NCBI GenBank assembly: GCA_017557435.1
Contig: JAFYYR010000016.1
Span: 62,001-126,000 of the forward strand
DNA from: Pseudobutyrivibrio sp.
Lineage (GTDB): Bacteria; Bacillota; Clostridia; Lachnospirales; Lachnospiraceae
Length of the DNA: 64,000 nucleotides
Direction: 5' to 3'
How positions within the stretch are numbered: position 1 is the first letter of the stretch; each line of letters starts with the position of its first letter. The position numbers and the translations under genes were made by a program. A model generated the notes under the pieces. It had not been told where the DNA came from. It was given only the letters and a program-made list of their open reading frames with translations, and searched no databases. Shown piece after piece: positions 1 through 9,066 of the stretch.

Positions 1-44
1 ACTGTTTTCGCATCATCAAATAAAATCTCTGACTTGTTCCCCAT
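1..44 (-). CDS. hemL: Glutamate-1-semialdehyde 2,1-aminomutase, N-terminal fragment
   Basis: Only the first 14 codons are inside the window (MGNKSEILFDDAKT), starting at an ATG two bases after the hemB stop. The pattern KSExLFxxAK is the usual N-terminus of HemL, the PLP enzyme that turns glutamate-1-semialdehyde into 5-aminolevulinate. The call rests on this short match plus its position directly after hemA and hemB, which supply and consume its substrate and product. The rest of the gene lies outside the left edge. Confidence 0.7.
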   Translation of the reverse strand, partial: MGNKSEILFDDAKT

Positions 45-46
45 TA

Positions 47-1015
47 TTAATCCTCTTCTTCCAAAAACTTAGCCACATCAAGAGCGTGGTAAGTGATAAT
101 CCTATCTGCTCCTGCTCTTTTCATAGCTATCATATTTTCAAGCACGATTCTCTTTTCATCAATCCAGCCATTTGCTGCTGCAGCCTTAACCATAGAGTAT
201 TCCCCACTTACATTGTAGGTGATAAAAGGAACATCAAAACACTCTCTTGCCTCTTTCATAATATCAAGATAAGCAAGAGCAGGCTTTACGATAATCATAT
301 CTGCTCCTTCTTCCAAATCATCCTCTATCTCACGCATAGCCTCACGACCATTTGCTGGATCCATCTGATATGATTTTCTATCTCCAAAATGAGGTGCAGA
401 ACCTGCTGCATCTCTAAATGGTCCATAATAACCTGATGCAAATTTAGCACTATAGCTAAGAATAGGTGTGTTGATAAATGAAGCCTCATCAAGAGCCTCT
501 CTAATGGCAGCTACTCGTCCGTCCATCATATCAGATGGGGCTACAATATCAGCACCAGCCTTTGCCATAGATACAGCCATCTTCGCAAGTAGTGGAAGTG
601 TCTCGTCATTTAAAATATGACCCTCGCATACAAGTCCGCAATGACCATGTGAAGTATATTCACAAAGACATACATCCGCAATTACGATTAATGTAGGATA
701 CTTTTCCTTAATGTGTCTAATGCATCTTTGAGTGATACCATTGTCATCATAGGCACCTGTTCCCTTTTCGTCCTTGTGCTCTGGAATACCAAAAAGTAAA
801 ACTGCTGGAATTTTAGCAGCCTGTACTCTATCTAGCTCCTCATCAATTCTATCTAGGGAATACTGATAAATTCCTGGCATAGAAGGAACCTCATTTTTAA
901 TATCATCTCCCTCTGCCACAAACATTGGATAAATTAAGTCCTTAACGCTTACCTCGTGTTCTCTAACGAAGCTTCTCATTTCTTTTGTCTGTCTTAATCT
1001 TCTAAATCGTCTCAT
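47..1015 (-). CDS. hemB: Delta-aminolevulinic acid dehydratase (porphobilinogen synthase)
   Basis: Condenses two 5-aminolevulinate molecules to porphobilinogen in the cytoplasm, the first common step to heme, siroheme and corrinoids. The 322-residue length is normal. The two Schiff-base lysines are visible: K191 in SAKFASGYYGPFR and K244 in IIVKPALAYL. The segment DVCLCEYTSHGHCG (C116, C118, C126) is the cysteine triad of zinc-dependent enzymes rather than the Asp-rich magnesium form. The start overlaps the end of hemA by 14 bases, so translation is probably coupled in a hemA-hemB-hemL operon. Confidence 0.97.
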   Translation of the reverse strand: MRRFRRLRQTKEMRSFVREHEVSVKDLIYPMFVAEGDDIKNEVPSMPGIYQYSLDRIDEELDRVQAAKIPAVLLFGIPEHKDEKGTGAYDDNGITQRCIRHIKEKYPTLIVIADVCLCEYTSHGHCGLVCEGHILNDETLPLLAKMAVSMAKAGADIVAPSDMMDGRVAAIREALDEASFINTPILSYSAKFASGYYGPFRDAAGSAPHFGDRKSYQMDPANGREAMREIEDDLEEGADMIIVKPALAYLDIMKEARECFDVPFITYNVSGEYSMVKAAAANGWIDEKRIVLENMIAMKRAGADRIITYHALDVAKFLEEED

Positions 1016-2126
1016 TTTCCACTTCCTGCATCTTATTTAAAACATTTATAAAACTCTCAAATTCCTCGGATGAAGCCACATCTCTAAACTTGTAAACAAA
1101 GTGCTCAAAGTCTTCCTTGCGAGATTGTTTCATTGTCTCAAAAGCCTCTCTATTTTTGTGAAAGGTAAGTTCCTTAAGTAGACAGTCCATCTCATCTTCT
1201 ATGATGGCCTCTCCACTTTCTTTTTCCTTGGATTTAAGTCTGTTGTTCTCTTTTGCTATAGCTGTAAAATCATCAATGGATATAAGCTCGGCACCATTTA
1301 TATTTACAACATCCTCATCTATGTCTCTTGGCACAGCCAAATCTATAAAAAGTCTCTTTTTCTCACCAAGTCCCAGATTCTTAAGCGCACCATAGGTAAT
1401 GGTATAGTGTGGTCCTCTAGTAGCTGACACTATCACATCCATATCATTTACATAACCATATCTATCAGAATAAGGAATAGACTTGGCATTAGAATTGCTA
1501 ATATGCTGAATATGCTTAGTGGCATATATCTCACAATCTCCGTAAGATAACAGATTCAAAAGGACCTTATTGCCTGTATCCCCTGTAGCTCCCATAATCA
1601 TGACCTTCTTCTTGCCACGCTTATAGTTATGTATTTTAGTTGCAGCAAGTGATGCTATAGATACGGAAGTCTTAGAAAGCTTAGTCTTAGTCTTGATTTT
1701 CTTAGCACAGCTGATAGCCGCCTGAAAAATAGTGTTCAGCTCGTAATTGGTATATCCCATATCCTTAGAAAAAGAATAGGCTGTCTTAATCTGACCAAGT
1801 ATCTCATCCTCACCAAGAACCATTGAATCAAATCCGGCTGTCACATGGAAAAGATGAGAAACCGCTCCATTGCCATCGAAAAACAAAAGCTGTTCCTTTA
1901 ACTCATCTATATCAACACCAGCCATATCTGCCCAAACAGATATAACTTTCGATGCCTTGCCCACACCGTATATCTCACATCTATTACAGGTGTTAAGATA
2001 CACAATCTGCTGAAATCCTATTTCCTTAAGTCGCTGTAAAAGCTCTATTCTCTTGTCATCATCAAAAGAAAGCTTCTCCCTAAATTCAGCCATAGCCTTC
2101 TTATGATTTAACGAAACTACAAACAT
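1002..2126 (-). CDS. hemA: Glutamyl-tRNA reductase
   Basis: Reduces glutamyl-tRNA to glutamate-1-semialdehyde, the committed step of C5 tetrapyrrole synthesis. The start MFVVSLNHKK is chosen because AGAGGA lies 8 bases upstream; a longer reading from 2153 would include that ribosome site. The catalytic Cys47 sits in YLNTCNRCEIY (family STCNRxEIY), followed by GEDEILGQIK and a Rossmann segment MIMGATGDTGNKV. At 374 residues it is somewhat shorter than many HemA proteins, mainly in the C-terminal dimerisation part. The promoter just upstream carries the ACCTAT-N7-RTAGGY dyad shared with sulfur genes in this window, which suggests that the pathway is tuned to sulfur supply, perhaps for siroheme. 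Confidence 0.95.
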   Translation of the reverse strand: MFVVSLNHKKAMAEFREKLSFDDDKRIELLQRLKEIGFQQIVYLNTCNRCEIYGVGKASKVISVWADMAGVDIDELKEQLLFFDGNGAVSHLFHVTAGFDSMVLGEDEILGQIKTAYSFSKDMGYTNYELNTIFQAAISCAKKIKTKTKLSKTSVSIASLAATKIHNYKRGKKKVMIMGATGDTGNKVLLNLLSYGDCEIYATKHIQHISNSNAKSIPYSDRYGYVNDMDVIVSATRGPHYTITYGALKNLGLGEKKRLFIDLAVPRDIDEDVVNINGAELISIDDFTAIAKENNRLKSKEKESGEAIIEDEMDCLLKELTFHKNREAFETMKQSRKEDFEHFVYKFRDVASSEEFESFINVLNKMQEVENETI

Positions 2127-2181
2127 AACATTTTCCTCTAAACACAAAAACAAACCTTACCTGATGATAAAGTTTGTTTTT

Positions 2182-2215
2182 ACTATAATTATAATTACCT
2201 ACGTGGTCAATAGGA
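2182..2215 (-). promoter_or_regulatory. hemA promoter overlapped by sulfur-type dyad operator
   Basis: On the minus strand TTGACC (2205-2210) and TATAGT (2182-2187) are separated by 17 bases. A 19-bp dyad TCCTAT-N7-GTAGGT (2197-2215) covers the -35 box. The same arrangement occurs before the yezD and SGNH-hydrolase operons, so a common repressor is likely. The aguB stop codon lies only five bases beyond the dyad, with no terminator visible between the two operons. Confidence 0.7.
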
Positions 2216-2220
2216 TTTAT

Positions 2221-3096
2221 CTATTTAGTTATCTTGCCGTAGCACTCTGGGCGACGGTCTCTAAAGATGCCCCAGCTTAATCTGTTAGTTTCGATTTCAT
2301 CTAAATTGTAGGTGTGGATAAGAATTTCTTCCTTGTCGCGTGATGCATCCTCCACAATATCTCCTGTCTCATCTGTCATAAATGAGCTGCCGTAGAAATT
2401 AAGGCTAGATGACTGTCCGCCATTTTCCTTTGATGGCTCTACTGTTTCAAGGCCAATTCTATTGGCTGCAATTACAGGCATAAGATTACTGCCTGAGTGT
2501 CCCTGCATGCATCTTCTCCAATGAGGCATACTGTCGCACTCTATAATAGGCTCACTTCCAATTGCTGTTGGATAAAATAGAAGCTCTGCTCCATCAAGTG
2601 CCATACAGCGGGCTGTCTCTGGGAACCACTGATCCCAGCAAATGCCTACACCGATTTTGGCATACTTTGTATCCCACACCTTAAAGCCTGTATTGCCTGG
2701 TGTGAAATAGAACTTTTCCTGATAAAAATGGTCATCTGGAATATGAGTCTTTCTGTATACTCCAAGGACAGTGCCATCAGCATCAATGATAGCTACGCTA
2801 TTGTAAAGGACAGTGCCATCCTTCTCATAGAAGCTAACAGGAATAACTACTGAAAGTTCCTTAGCCACAGCCATAAAATGCTTAACAGCGTCATTATCTT
2901 CCACTGACTTAGCAAAGTCATAGTATTCGTACTGTCGCTCCTGACAGAAGTACTGTCGCTCAAAAAGCTCTGGAAGTAAAATGATTTGAGCTCCTTCCTG
3001 TGCTGCCTTTCTTACCATGGCATCAGCTTTTTCAATATTCTCTTTCACCACTTTGGTGCAGCTCATCTGAACTGCTGCTACAGTTATCTTTCTCAT
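2221..3096 (-). CDS. aguB: N-carbamoylputrescine amidase
   Basis: Hydrolyses N-carbamoylputrescine to putrescine, CO2 and ammonia. It is a nitrilase-superfamily enzyme with the complete triad E43 (LLPELFE), K116 (YRKTHIP) and C153 (GICWDQWFPE). The start MRKITVAAVQ follows a GGAG six bases upstream; four codons further upstream would begin inside that site. The length of 291 residues is typical. It is the last gene of the polyamine operon and directly follows aguA, which makes its substrate from agmatine. Confidence 0.95.
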   Translation of the reverse strand: MRKITVAAVQMSCTKVVKENIEKADAMVRKAAQEGAQIILLPELFERQYFCQERQYEYYDFAKSVEDNDAVKHFMAVAKELSVVIPVSFYEKDGTVLYNSVAIIDADGTVLGVYRKTHIPDDHFYQEKFYFTPGNTGFKVWDTKYAKIGVGICWDQWFPETARCMALDGAELLFYPTAIGSEPIIECDSMPHWRRCMQGHSGSNLMPVIAANRIGLETVEPSKENGGQSSSLNFYGSSFMTDETGDIVEDASRDKEEILIHTYNLDEIETNRLSWGIFRDRRPECYGKITK

Positions 3097-3116
3097 AATT
3101 AACTCCAAATCTACAG

Positions 3117-4217
3117 TTAACAGTTATCTGGTACCTGTTGTGTAATGCAGTGAATATTACCACCACCAACAATTATCGCTCTAGCATAAATAGGATATAG
3201 CTTTCTAGTAGGGAAAAGTTCACCTAAAATATTAAGTGCCACTTTATCATTCTCATCTCCAAACTGAGGAACTATCACTCCTCCATTTGAAATATAAAAA
3301 TTAACATAGGATGCTGCAAGTCTCTCTCCTACCTCACGGACATCCTCCCCTTCTTCAAATTCATATCCCTGTAATTCTTCCTCAGTGATACAAACATGAC
3401 TCTTTGGAATAGGAAGCTTGTGAACTATAAAGCGTCTTCCCTTAGCATCAACCTCTTGCTCTAATACATCAAGACAGGCCTTACTCATCTGATACTGAGG
3501 ATCTGACTTATCATCAGTCCATGCAAGCACAACCTCAGCAGGACCTGTAAAAGCACAGACATTATCCACATGCTCATTAGTCTCGTCATTATATATTCCA
3601 CTTGGAAGCCAAATAACTTTTGTGGCACCTAGGTATTCACATAGTTTCTCTGTGATTTCTTCTTTTGTCATCTTAGGATTGCGCCCCTTGCTAAGAAGAC
3701 ATGCCTCTGTAACAAGGATAGTGCCCTCACCATCTGAGTGTATGCTGCCTCCCTCTAATACAAAAGGATGAGCATCATAAACATCCACATTAAGAGCCTG
3801 ACAAATAGCACTTGCAGCTCTGTCATCTCTCTCCCAGCTGGCATAGAGGCCATCGAAATCGCCGCCCCAGGCATTAAACTGCCAGTCAATGCCGCGAATA
3901 GAACTTCCATCCACAACAAATGTAGGTCCCACATCTCTAGCCCAGGCATCATCTGTTGGAATCTGAAGTGGTATCACATTGTTATTATCTGAAAATGCTT
4001 CCTCCACCTCATGAATATGCTCCTCGTCAGCAAGCATCCATAGCTTTTCACTTTCTGATATGGCTGTAGCCACCTCAGTGAAAACCTTTTTTGCCTCTCT
4101 GCCTTCATAAGGCCAAGAGCCAGGTCGCACCGGCCATATCATTATGCAGCCCCTGTGAGAATCATACTCTGCTGGCATATGAAATTTATCATTTCTAGGT
4201 GTTGTCTCTAATTTCAT
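3117..4217 (-). CDS. aguA: Agmatine deiminase
   Basis: Converts agmatine to N-carbamoylputrescine with release of ammonia. The protein has the pentein-fold hallmarks of the family: [22 protein letters not shown] at the N-terminus, [10 protein letters not shown]-type substrate loop ([13 protein letters not shown]), [13 protein letters not shown], and the nucleophile C357 in [13 protein letters not shown] at the C-terminus. The 366-residue length is normal. It sits between the carboxynorspermidine decarboxylase and aguB, and SpeA at the operon head would provide agmatine. Confidence 0.96.
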   Translation of the reverse strand: MKLETTPRNDKFHMPAEYDSHRGCIMIWPVRPGSWPYEGREAKKVFTEVATAISESEKLWMLADEEHIHEVEEAFSDNNNVIPLQIPTDDAWARDVGPTFVVDGSSIRGIDWQFNAWGGDFDGLYASWERDDRAASAICQALNVDVYDAHPFVLEGGSIHSDGEGTILVTEACLLSKGRNPKMTKEEITEKLCEYLGATKVIWLPSGIYNDETNEHVDNVCAFTGPAEVVLAWTDDKSDPQYQMSKACLDVLEQEVDAKGRRFIVHKLPIPKSHVCITEEELQGYEFEEGEDVREVGERLAASYVNFYISNGGVIVPQFGDENDKVALNILGELFPTRKLYPIYARAIIVGGGNIHCITQQVPDNC

Positions 4218-4226
4218 AATCCGTAT

Positions 4227-5372
4227 TTACGATAATCGATTTTTAAAATCCTCGTATCCAAACTTCTTTATTAATTCTAAACTGCCATCTGCCTTTAGAA
4301 GATAAATGCTAGGCAATGGAATTCCATTAAATGTATTATTCTTAACCATTGAATAGATAGCCATATCCTCAAATACAAGTCTATCTCCTACTTTAATCTC
4401 ATGGTCAAAAGAATAATCTCCTATAATGTCTCCAGCAAGGCAAGTGTATGAGCTAAGTCTATACTCATAGGGCTTTTCTCCCCACTCGCCTGAATCCTTA
4501 AGAGGTGGCCTATAAGGCATCTCTAAAACATCAGGCATATGGCAGGCTGCTGAGCCATCCAAAATAAGAGTCTTTATATCATTGTCTACAATATCTAAAA
4601 CCTCTGTGACAAAATAACCAGCGTTAAGAGCAATAGCCTCTCCCGGCTCCAAATAAACCTGCAAGCCATAGGTACTCTTCACACGGTTAATCAGTGAAAT
4701 CAATTTAGTCACATCATAGTCCTCTCGACTAATATGATGTCCTCCGCCCATATTAAGCCACTTCATCTGATTTAGGTATTTGCCAAACTTCTCTTCAAAG
4801 GCTGTAAGAGTTGTAGCTAAATCATCTGAATTCTGCTCACAAAGAGTGTGAAAATGAAGTCCAGTAACTCCATCTAAAACAGTAGAATCAGTCTCAATTG
4901 CCTTACCTAGATTAGCAGCTGTAACACCAAGCCTTGAGCCCTTAGAGCATGGGTCATAAATGGCATGATCCTTTTGAGTGGACATTTCCGGATTCACGCG
5001 AAGTCCAATTTCCACTCCATTCTCAAGACACAATGCCTTATATTTCATTAACTGAGCTACGGAATTGAAGATAATATGGTCGCAAATCTGCACCAGTTCT
5101 CTCATGTCCGCCTCCTTATAGGCAGGGGCAAAGACATGGTTTTCCTTACCCATTTCCTCCTTGCCAAGGCGAGCCTCAAATATTCCACTTGCAGTAGTTC
5201 CTGCAAGATATTTACCAATCAAAGGGTACAAAGCAAAGTTAGAAAAAGCCTTTTGGGCAAGTAAAATCTTGCACCCAGTCTCAGTCTGAACCTGCTCTAG
5301 CACCTTAAGATTTTCAATTATTTTCTTCTCATCTATAACATAAGATGGTGATTCTACTTGGGAAAGAAACAT
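4227..5372 (-). CDS. nspC: Carboxynorspermidine/carboxyspermidine decarboxylase
   Basis: PLP-dependent alanine-racemase-fold decarboxylase that removes CO2 from carboxyspermidine or carboxynorspermidine. The PLP lysine is K41 in ILLAQKAFSNF; LHFHTLCEQ, LNMGGGHHISREDYD and the EPGEAIALNAGY motif are as in NspC/CASDC. The start MFLSQVESPSYVIDE has GAGG five bases upstream. It follows the matching dehydrogenase, so the two genes together form the aspartate-semialdehyde-dependent route to spermidine. Whether the triamine made is spermidine or norspermidine cannot be read from sequence; putrescine from AguB favours spermidine. Confidence 0.93.
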   Translation of the reverse strand: MFLSQVESPSYVIDEKKIIENLKVLEQVQTETGCKILLAQKAFSNFALYPLIGKYLAGTTASGIFEARLGKEEMGKENHVFAPAYKEADMRELVQICDHIIFNSVAQLMKYKALCLENGVEIGLRVNPEMSTQKDHAIYDPCSKGSRLGVTAANLGKAIETDSTVLDGVTGLHFHTLCEQNSDDLATTLTAFEEKFGKYLNQMKWLNMGGGHHISREDYDVTKLISLINRVKSTYGLQVYLEPGEAIALNAGYFVTEVLDIVDNDIKTLILDGSAACHMPDVLEMPYRPPLKDSGEWGEKPYEYRLSSYTCLAGDIIGDYSFDHEIKVGDRLVFEDMAIYSMVKNNTFNGIPLPSIYLLKADGSLELIKKFGYEDFKNRLS

Positions 5373-5391
5373 TTTTACCTCAGTCAAATAA

Positions 5392-6651
5392 TTAATCAAC
5401 AAGTACAGGATTCTCTACTACCTGCCATGGCAATCCCCACTTATTAAGAGCTTCCATGTATGGATCTGGATCAAATTCATCAGTTGTAAACACACCTGGA
5501 TTCTTCCACTGTCCTGTAACAACCATCATAGCTCCAATCATAGCTGGAACACCTGTTGTGTAAGAGATTGCCTGTGAACCAACCTCTTTATAGCACTCCT
5601 GATGGTCACATACATTATAAATGTATATAGAACGCTCCTTGCCATCCTTGATACCTGTAAAGATACAACCAATATTAGTCTTACCTACAGTTCTTGGTCC
5701 AAGTGATGCAGGATCAGGAAGAAGTGCCTTTAAAAACTGAATTGGGACGATTTCCTGTCCGTTGAAATTAATTGGTGTAGTAGAAAGCATACCAACATTT
5801 TCAAGACAGTTCATATGTGTAAGGTAGCTCTGTCCAAATGTCATAAAGAAACGAATCCTCTTAACCTCAGGCATATTGCGTCCAAGAGCCTCAATCTCCT
5901 CATGGTGAAGAAGATACATATCCTTTTTGCCAACTCCATCAAAATCATATTCTCTCTTAATGCTCATGGCTGGAATCTCAACCCATTTACCATTTTCCAT
6001 ATATGAACCTGGAGCTGAAACCTCACGAAGATTAATCTCTGGGTTAAAGTTTGTGGCAAATGGATAACCATGGTCACCACCATTGCAATCGAGAATATCG
6101 ATTGTATGAATCTCATCAAAATAATGCTTCTTAGCATAGGCTGCAAATACTGATGTAACACCAGGGTCAAAACCTGTTCCTAAAAGTGCAGTAAGTCCTG
6201 CATTTTTAAACTTATCTTCGTATGCCCACTGCCAGCTATAATCGAAATATGCTGAAAATCCTAAATCCTTGCATCTCTTCTCATAGATAGCTCTCCACTG
6301 AGGGTCATCTGTATCCTCAGGCTCGTAGTTTGCAGTGTCAATATAGTCAACACCTGCCTCAAGACATGCATCCATAATTGTAAGATCCTGATATGGAAGT
6401 GCTACGTTAAGCACTGCATCTGGAGCATAATCCTTAATAAGCTTTGTAAGAGCCTCAACATCATCCGCATCAATCTGAGCTGTCTTAATAACTGTCTTTG
6501 TAGTGCCCTGAAGCTTCTCTTTCATTGCCTCACACTTAGAAACAGTTCTGCTTGCTATCATAATCTCCTGAAATACATCACTGTTCTGACAGCACTTTGA
6601 AATTGCAACTTGAGCAACTCCACCACATCCGATAATTAATAATCTTGCCAT
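5392..6651 (-). CDS. Carboxynorspermidine/carboxyspermidine synthase (saccharopine-dehydrogenase family)
   Basis: NADPH-dependent enzyme that joins a diamine with aspartate beta-semialdehyde to give carboxyspermidine. The N-terminal Rossmann motif IIGCGGVAQVAISKC is clear and is followed by the saccharopine-dehydrogenase pattern NVALPYQDLTIMDACLEAGVDY and GTGFDPGVTSVFAAYA. The 419-residue length matches the CANSDH/CASDH branch rather than lysine-pathway enzymes, and the next gene is the cognate decarboxylase. GGAG lies upstream of the ATG. Diamine specificity is inferred from the operon. Confidence 0.92.
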   Translation of the reverse strand: MARLLIIGCGGVAQVAISKCCQNSDVFQEIMIASRTVSKCEAMKEKLQGTTKTVIKTAQIDADDVEALTKLIKDYAPDAVLNVALPYQDLTIMDACLEAGVDYIDTANYEPEDTDDPQWRAIYEKRCKDLGFSAYFDYSWQWAYEDKFKNAGLTALLGTGFDPGVTSVFAAYAKKHYFDEIHTIDILDCNGGDHGYPFATNFNPEINLREVSAPGSYMENGKWVEIPAMSIKREYDFDGVGKKDMYLLHHEEIEALGRNMPEVKRIRFFMTFGQSYLTHMNCLENVGMLSTTPINFNGQEIVPIQFLKALLPDPASLGPRTVGKTNIGCIFTGIKDGKERSIYIYNVCDHQECYKEVGSQAISYTTGVPAMIGAMMVVTGQWKNPGVFTTDEFDPDPYMEALNKWGLPWQVVENPVLVD

Positions 6652-6666
6652 TTTATACTCTCCTAT

Positions 6667-7542
6667 CTATATTTCTTTCTTAGCAGCTTTTTCTTCCTCA
6701 ACAAGCAAATCCTCAACATACTTTGGAAGCATAAAGGCTCCCTTATGAAGATTTGTTGTGTAGTACCAAGTCTTTATATCTCTGGTCTTCCATCTTTTGG
6801 CATTCAAATCCTTAAGAGGATGATACTTCTTAGAGGCAAAACCAAACATCCAATAGCCTGATGGGCAAGTTGGAATATGGGCCTGGTAAACTCTATTAAT
6901 TGGAAAACTCTTATAAGCCTTGCGATGCATGGCTCTGAAGGCCTCCTCGTCCTCGTCGTAGAATGGGCTACCATGCTGGTAAACCATAATGCCATCCTCC
7001 TTCAAGGCTCTATAACAACTACCATAAAATTCCCTTGTAAAAAGTCCTTCCGCATATCCGAATGGGTCGGTTGTATCATTTATAATAAGGTCATATTTAT
7101 CAGTGCAGCGACGAAGGAATCTCAGACCATCCATATGAGAAACTGTAACCCTATCGTCGTCAAAGCCCTTAGCAGTCTCAGGGAAAAATTGCTTGCTGAT
7201 TTCAAGGAACATCTCATCCTGCTCTACCACATCAATATGCTCTATCTCAGGATACTCTGTGAGAACTCTAGCCACTCCACCGTCGCCTCCGCCAATGATA
7301 AGCACATTCTTTACATTTGGATGAACAGCCATAGGTACGTGGACAATCATCTCATTATAGATGAACTCATCTGCATCTGAAAAAATGATTTCGCCGTCAA
7401 GGACAATCATCTTTCCCAGCTCCTTTGTCTCGAAAACATCTATACGCTGATATTCGCTTTGAGCGCTATAGAGCTGCTTGTTGACGCGAATGCTAGTCTT
7501 AACATCCTCAGTCTCTAATTGTGAAAACCAAAAATCCATCAT
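6667..7542 (-). CDS. speE: Spermidine synthase (polyamine aminopropyltransferase)
   Basis: Transfers an aminopropyl group from decarboxylated SAM to a diamine, releasing methylthioadenosine. The nucleotide-binding motif VLIIGGGDGGVARVL, HIDVVEQDEMFLEISKQFFP and the gatekeeper segment DLIINDTTDPFG are all present; DTTDP is the variant of the usual DSTDP. ATG overlaps the speA stop (ATGATGA-type junction). No SAM decarboxylase (speD) is seen in the window, although a second aminopropyl-type route is encoded by the next two genes. Its by-product would be a substrate for the nucleosidase at 15.1 kb. Confidence 0.93.
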   Translation of the reverse strand: MMDFWFSQLETEDVKTSIRVNKQLYSAQSEYQRIDVFETKELGKMIVLDGEIIFSDADEFIYNEMIVHVPMAVHPNVKNVLIIGGGDGGVARVLTEYPEIEHIDVVEQDEMFLEISKQFFPETAKGFDDDRVTVSHMDGLRFLRRCTDKYDLIINDTTDPFGYAEGLFTREFYGSCYRALKEDGIMVYQHGSPFYDEDEEAFRAMHRKAYKSFPINRVYQAHIPTCPSGYWMFGFASKKYHPLKDLNAKRWKTRDIKTWYYTTNLHKGAFMLPKYVEDLLVEEEKAAKKEI

Positions 7543-8987
7543 TTAATCACACTTATGAGCTCAACTGTAGGGTCTTTGGTTCCCTGTAAGCTACAGCCCT
7601 TCTCCTTTGCAAATTCAATATAATCAATAATTTCCCTAGTGATTCTCTCTCCAGGAGTAAGAATTGGTATTCCTGGTGGATAACACATAACAAGCTCTGC
7701 GCAGATTTTGCCGTCAGTCTGCTCAAGAGGGAGCTGTACTTTATCTGCGTAAAATGCCTGCTGAGGAGTCATCACGTTCTCCGGTTGAATAAATTCTCCG
7801 CAATATAAATTGCTAGAATCCTTCTCATAGAGACGCTTGATATCCTCAAGCGCTCCTACAAGTCGCTCAATATCCTGAATTCTATCTCCAATTGAAATAT
7901 AAGCTAGAATATTTCCAATATCTCCAAATTCAATTTGAATATCATATTCATCTCTAAGGAGATCATAGACCTCAATTCCAGTAAGTCCTATTCCCTGGGT
8001 ATAGATGGAAAGCTTTGTTACATCAAAATCGTATACGCTGTCTCCATCTATCAATTCCTTACCATATGCATAAAATCCACCGATTTCATTTATCTCATTT
8101 CTGGCATACTCAGCCATATGAGCCACCTTTTCAAATGACTCTTTTCCTCTAAGTGCCAGATTTCTTCTAGACAAATCAAGGCTTGATAAAAGTAGATAAG
8201 AAGCACTTGTTGTTTGAGTTAAATTGATAATCTGACGTACATATTCTGCATCCATATCTGGTCCGCAAAGTAAGATGGAACTCTGAGTCAGAGAGCCGCC
8301 TGACTTATGCATTGAAACTGCAGCCATATCCGCACCTGCAGCCATACCAGAAATTGGCAGGTTATCGCTGAAATAAAGATGGGTTCCATGGGCCTCATCT
8401 GCAAGTACCTTCATGCCTCGCTCATGGGCAAGCTTTACAATCTCAGTAAGGTTAGAGCATATGCCATAGTAGGTTGGATTATTAATAAATATAGCCTTGG
8501 CATCAGGATTTAAATCCATAACACGTCTGACCTCATCAACCTCCACACCAAGAGCAATACCAATCTCTGGATTAACTTTTACCTCCACATATACTGGCAC
8601 CGCACCACACAGCACTAATGCATTGATTACACTCTTATGGACATTTCTTGGTATAAGAATCTTATCTCCAGCCTTGCAGACAGAAAGAATCATAGTCTGA
8701 ACTGAGCTGGTGGTTCCATTAACCATAAGAAATGCATGGGCAGCCCCAAAGGCATCTGCTGTAAGCTCCTCTGCTTCCTTAATAACAGAAATAGGGTGTC
8801 CCAAATTGTCCAGAGGCTTCATAGAATTAACATCAAGGCCAACACACTGTTTGCCAAGTAATTCTACAAGCTCCGGGTTACCACGACCACGCTTGTGACC
8901 GGGTACGTCAAATGGGACCACCCTTCTTCTTTTAAATCGCTCCAATGCTTCGCATATTGGAGCTGCTTTTTGTTCATATTTTTTCAC
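7539..8987 (-). CDS. speA: Arginine decarboxylase, fold-type I Orn/Lys/Arg decarboxylase family
   Basis: PLP enzyme likely to form agmatine from arginine. FDVPGHKRGRG near the N-terminus, DEAHGTHLYFS and the PLP lysine in AVSMHKSGGSLTQSS are diagnostic of this family, and the size of about 482 residues matches the Bacillus SpeA type rather than the large inducible enterobacterial enzymes. A GTG start at 8987 is chosen because AAGGGG lies eight bases upstream. Arginine rather than lysine or ornithine is inferred from aguA and aguB in the same operon. A near-consensus promoter precedes it. Confidence 0.9.
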   Translation of the reverse strand: MKKYEQKAAPICEALERFKRRRVVPFDVPGHKRGRGNPELVELLGKQCVGLDVNSMKPLDNLGHPISVIKEAEELTADAFGAAHAFLMVNGTTSSVQTMILSVCKAGDKILIPRNVHKSVINALVLCGAVPVYVEVKVNPEIGIALGVEVDEVRRVMDLNPDAKAIFINNPTYYGICSNLTEIVKLAHERGMKVLADEAHGTHLYFSDNLPISGMAAGADMAAVSMHKSGGSLTQSSILLCGPDMDAEYVRQIINLTQTTSASYLLLSSLDLSRRNLALRGKESFEKVAHMAEYARNEINEIGGFYAYGKELIDGDSVYDFDVTKLSIYTQGIGLTGIEVYDLLRDEYDIQIEFGDIGNILAYISIGDRIQDIERLVGALEDIKRLYEKDSSNLYCGEFIQPENVMTPQQAFYADKVQLPLEQTDGKICAELVMCYPPGIPILTPGERITREIIDYIEFAKEKGCSLQGTKDPTVELISVIK

Positions 8988-9025
8988 TAAATTGACCCCT
9001 TTTAACACTAAAAAATGCAAGTAAA

Positions 9026-9054
9026 AGTATACTTTGCACGGGGTTTCATGTCAA
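9026..9054 (-). promoter_or_regulatory. Promoter of the polyamine operon
   Basis: The minus strand reads TTGACA, 17 bases, TATACT, almost the full sigma-A consensus. It sits about 40 bases upstream of the speA GTG and just downstream of the last gene of the sulfur supercluster. It separates the two transcription units, and no terminator is visible between them. Confidence 0.8.
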
Positions 9055-9066
9055 TTGTTATCCCTG

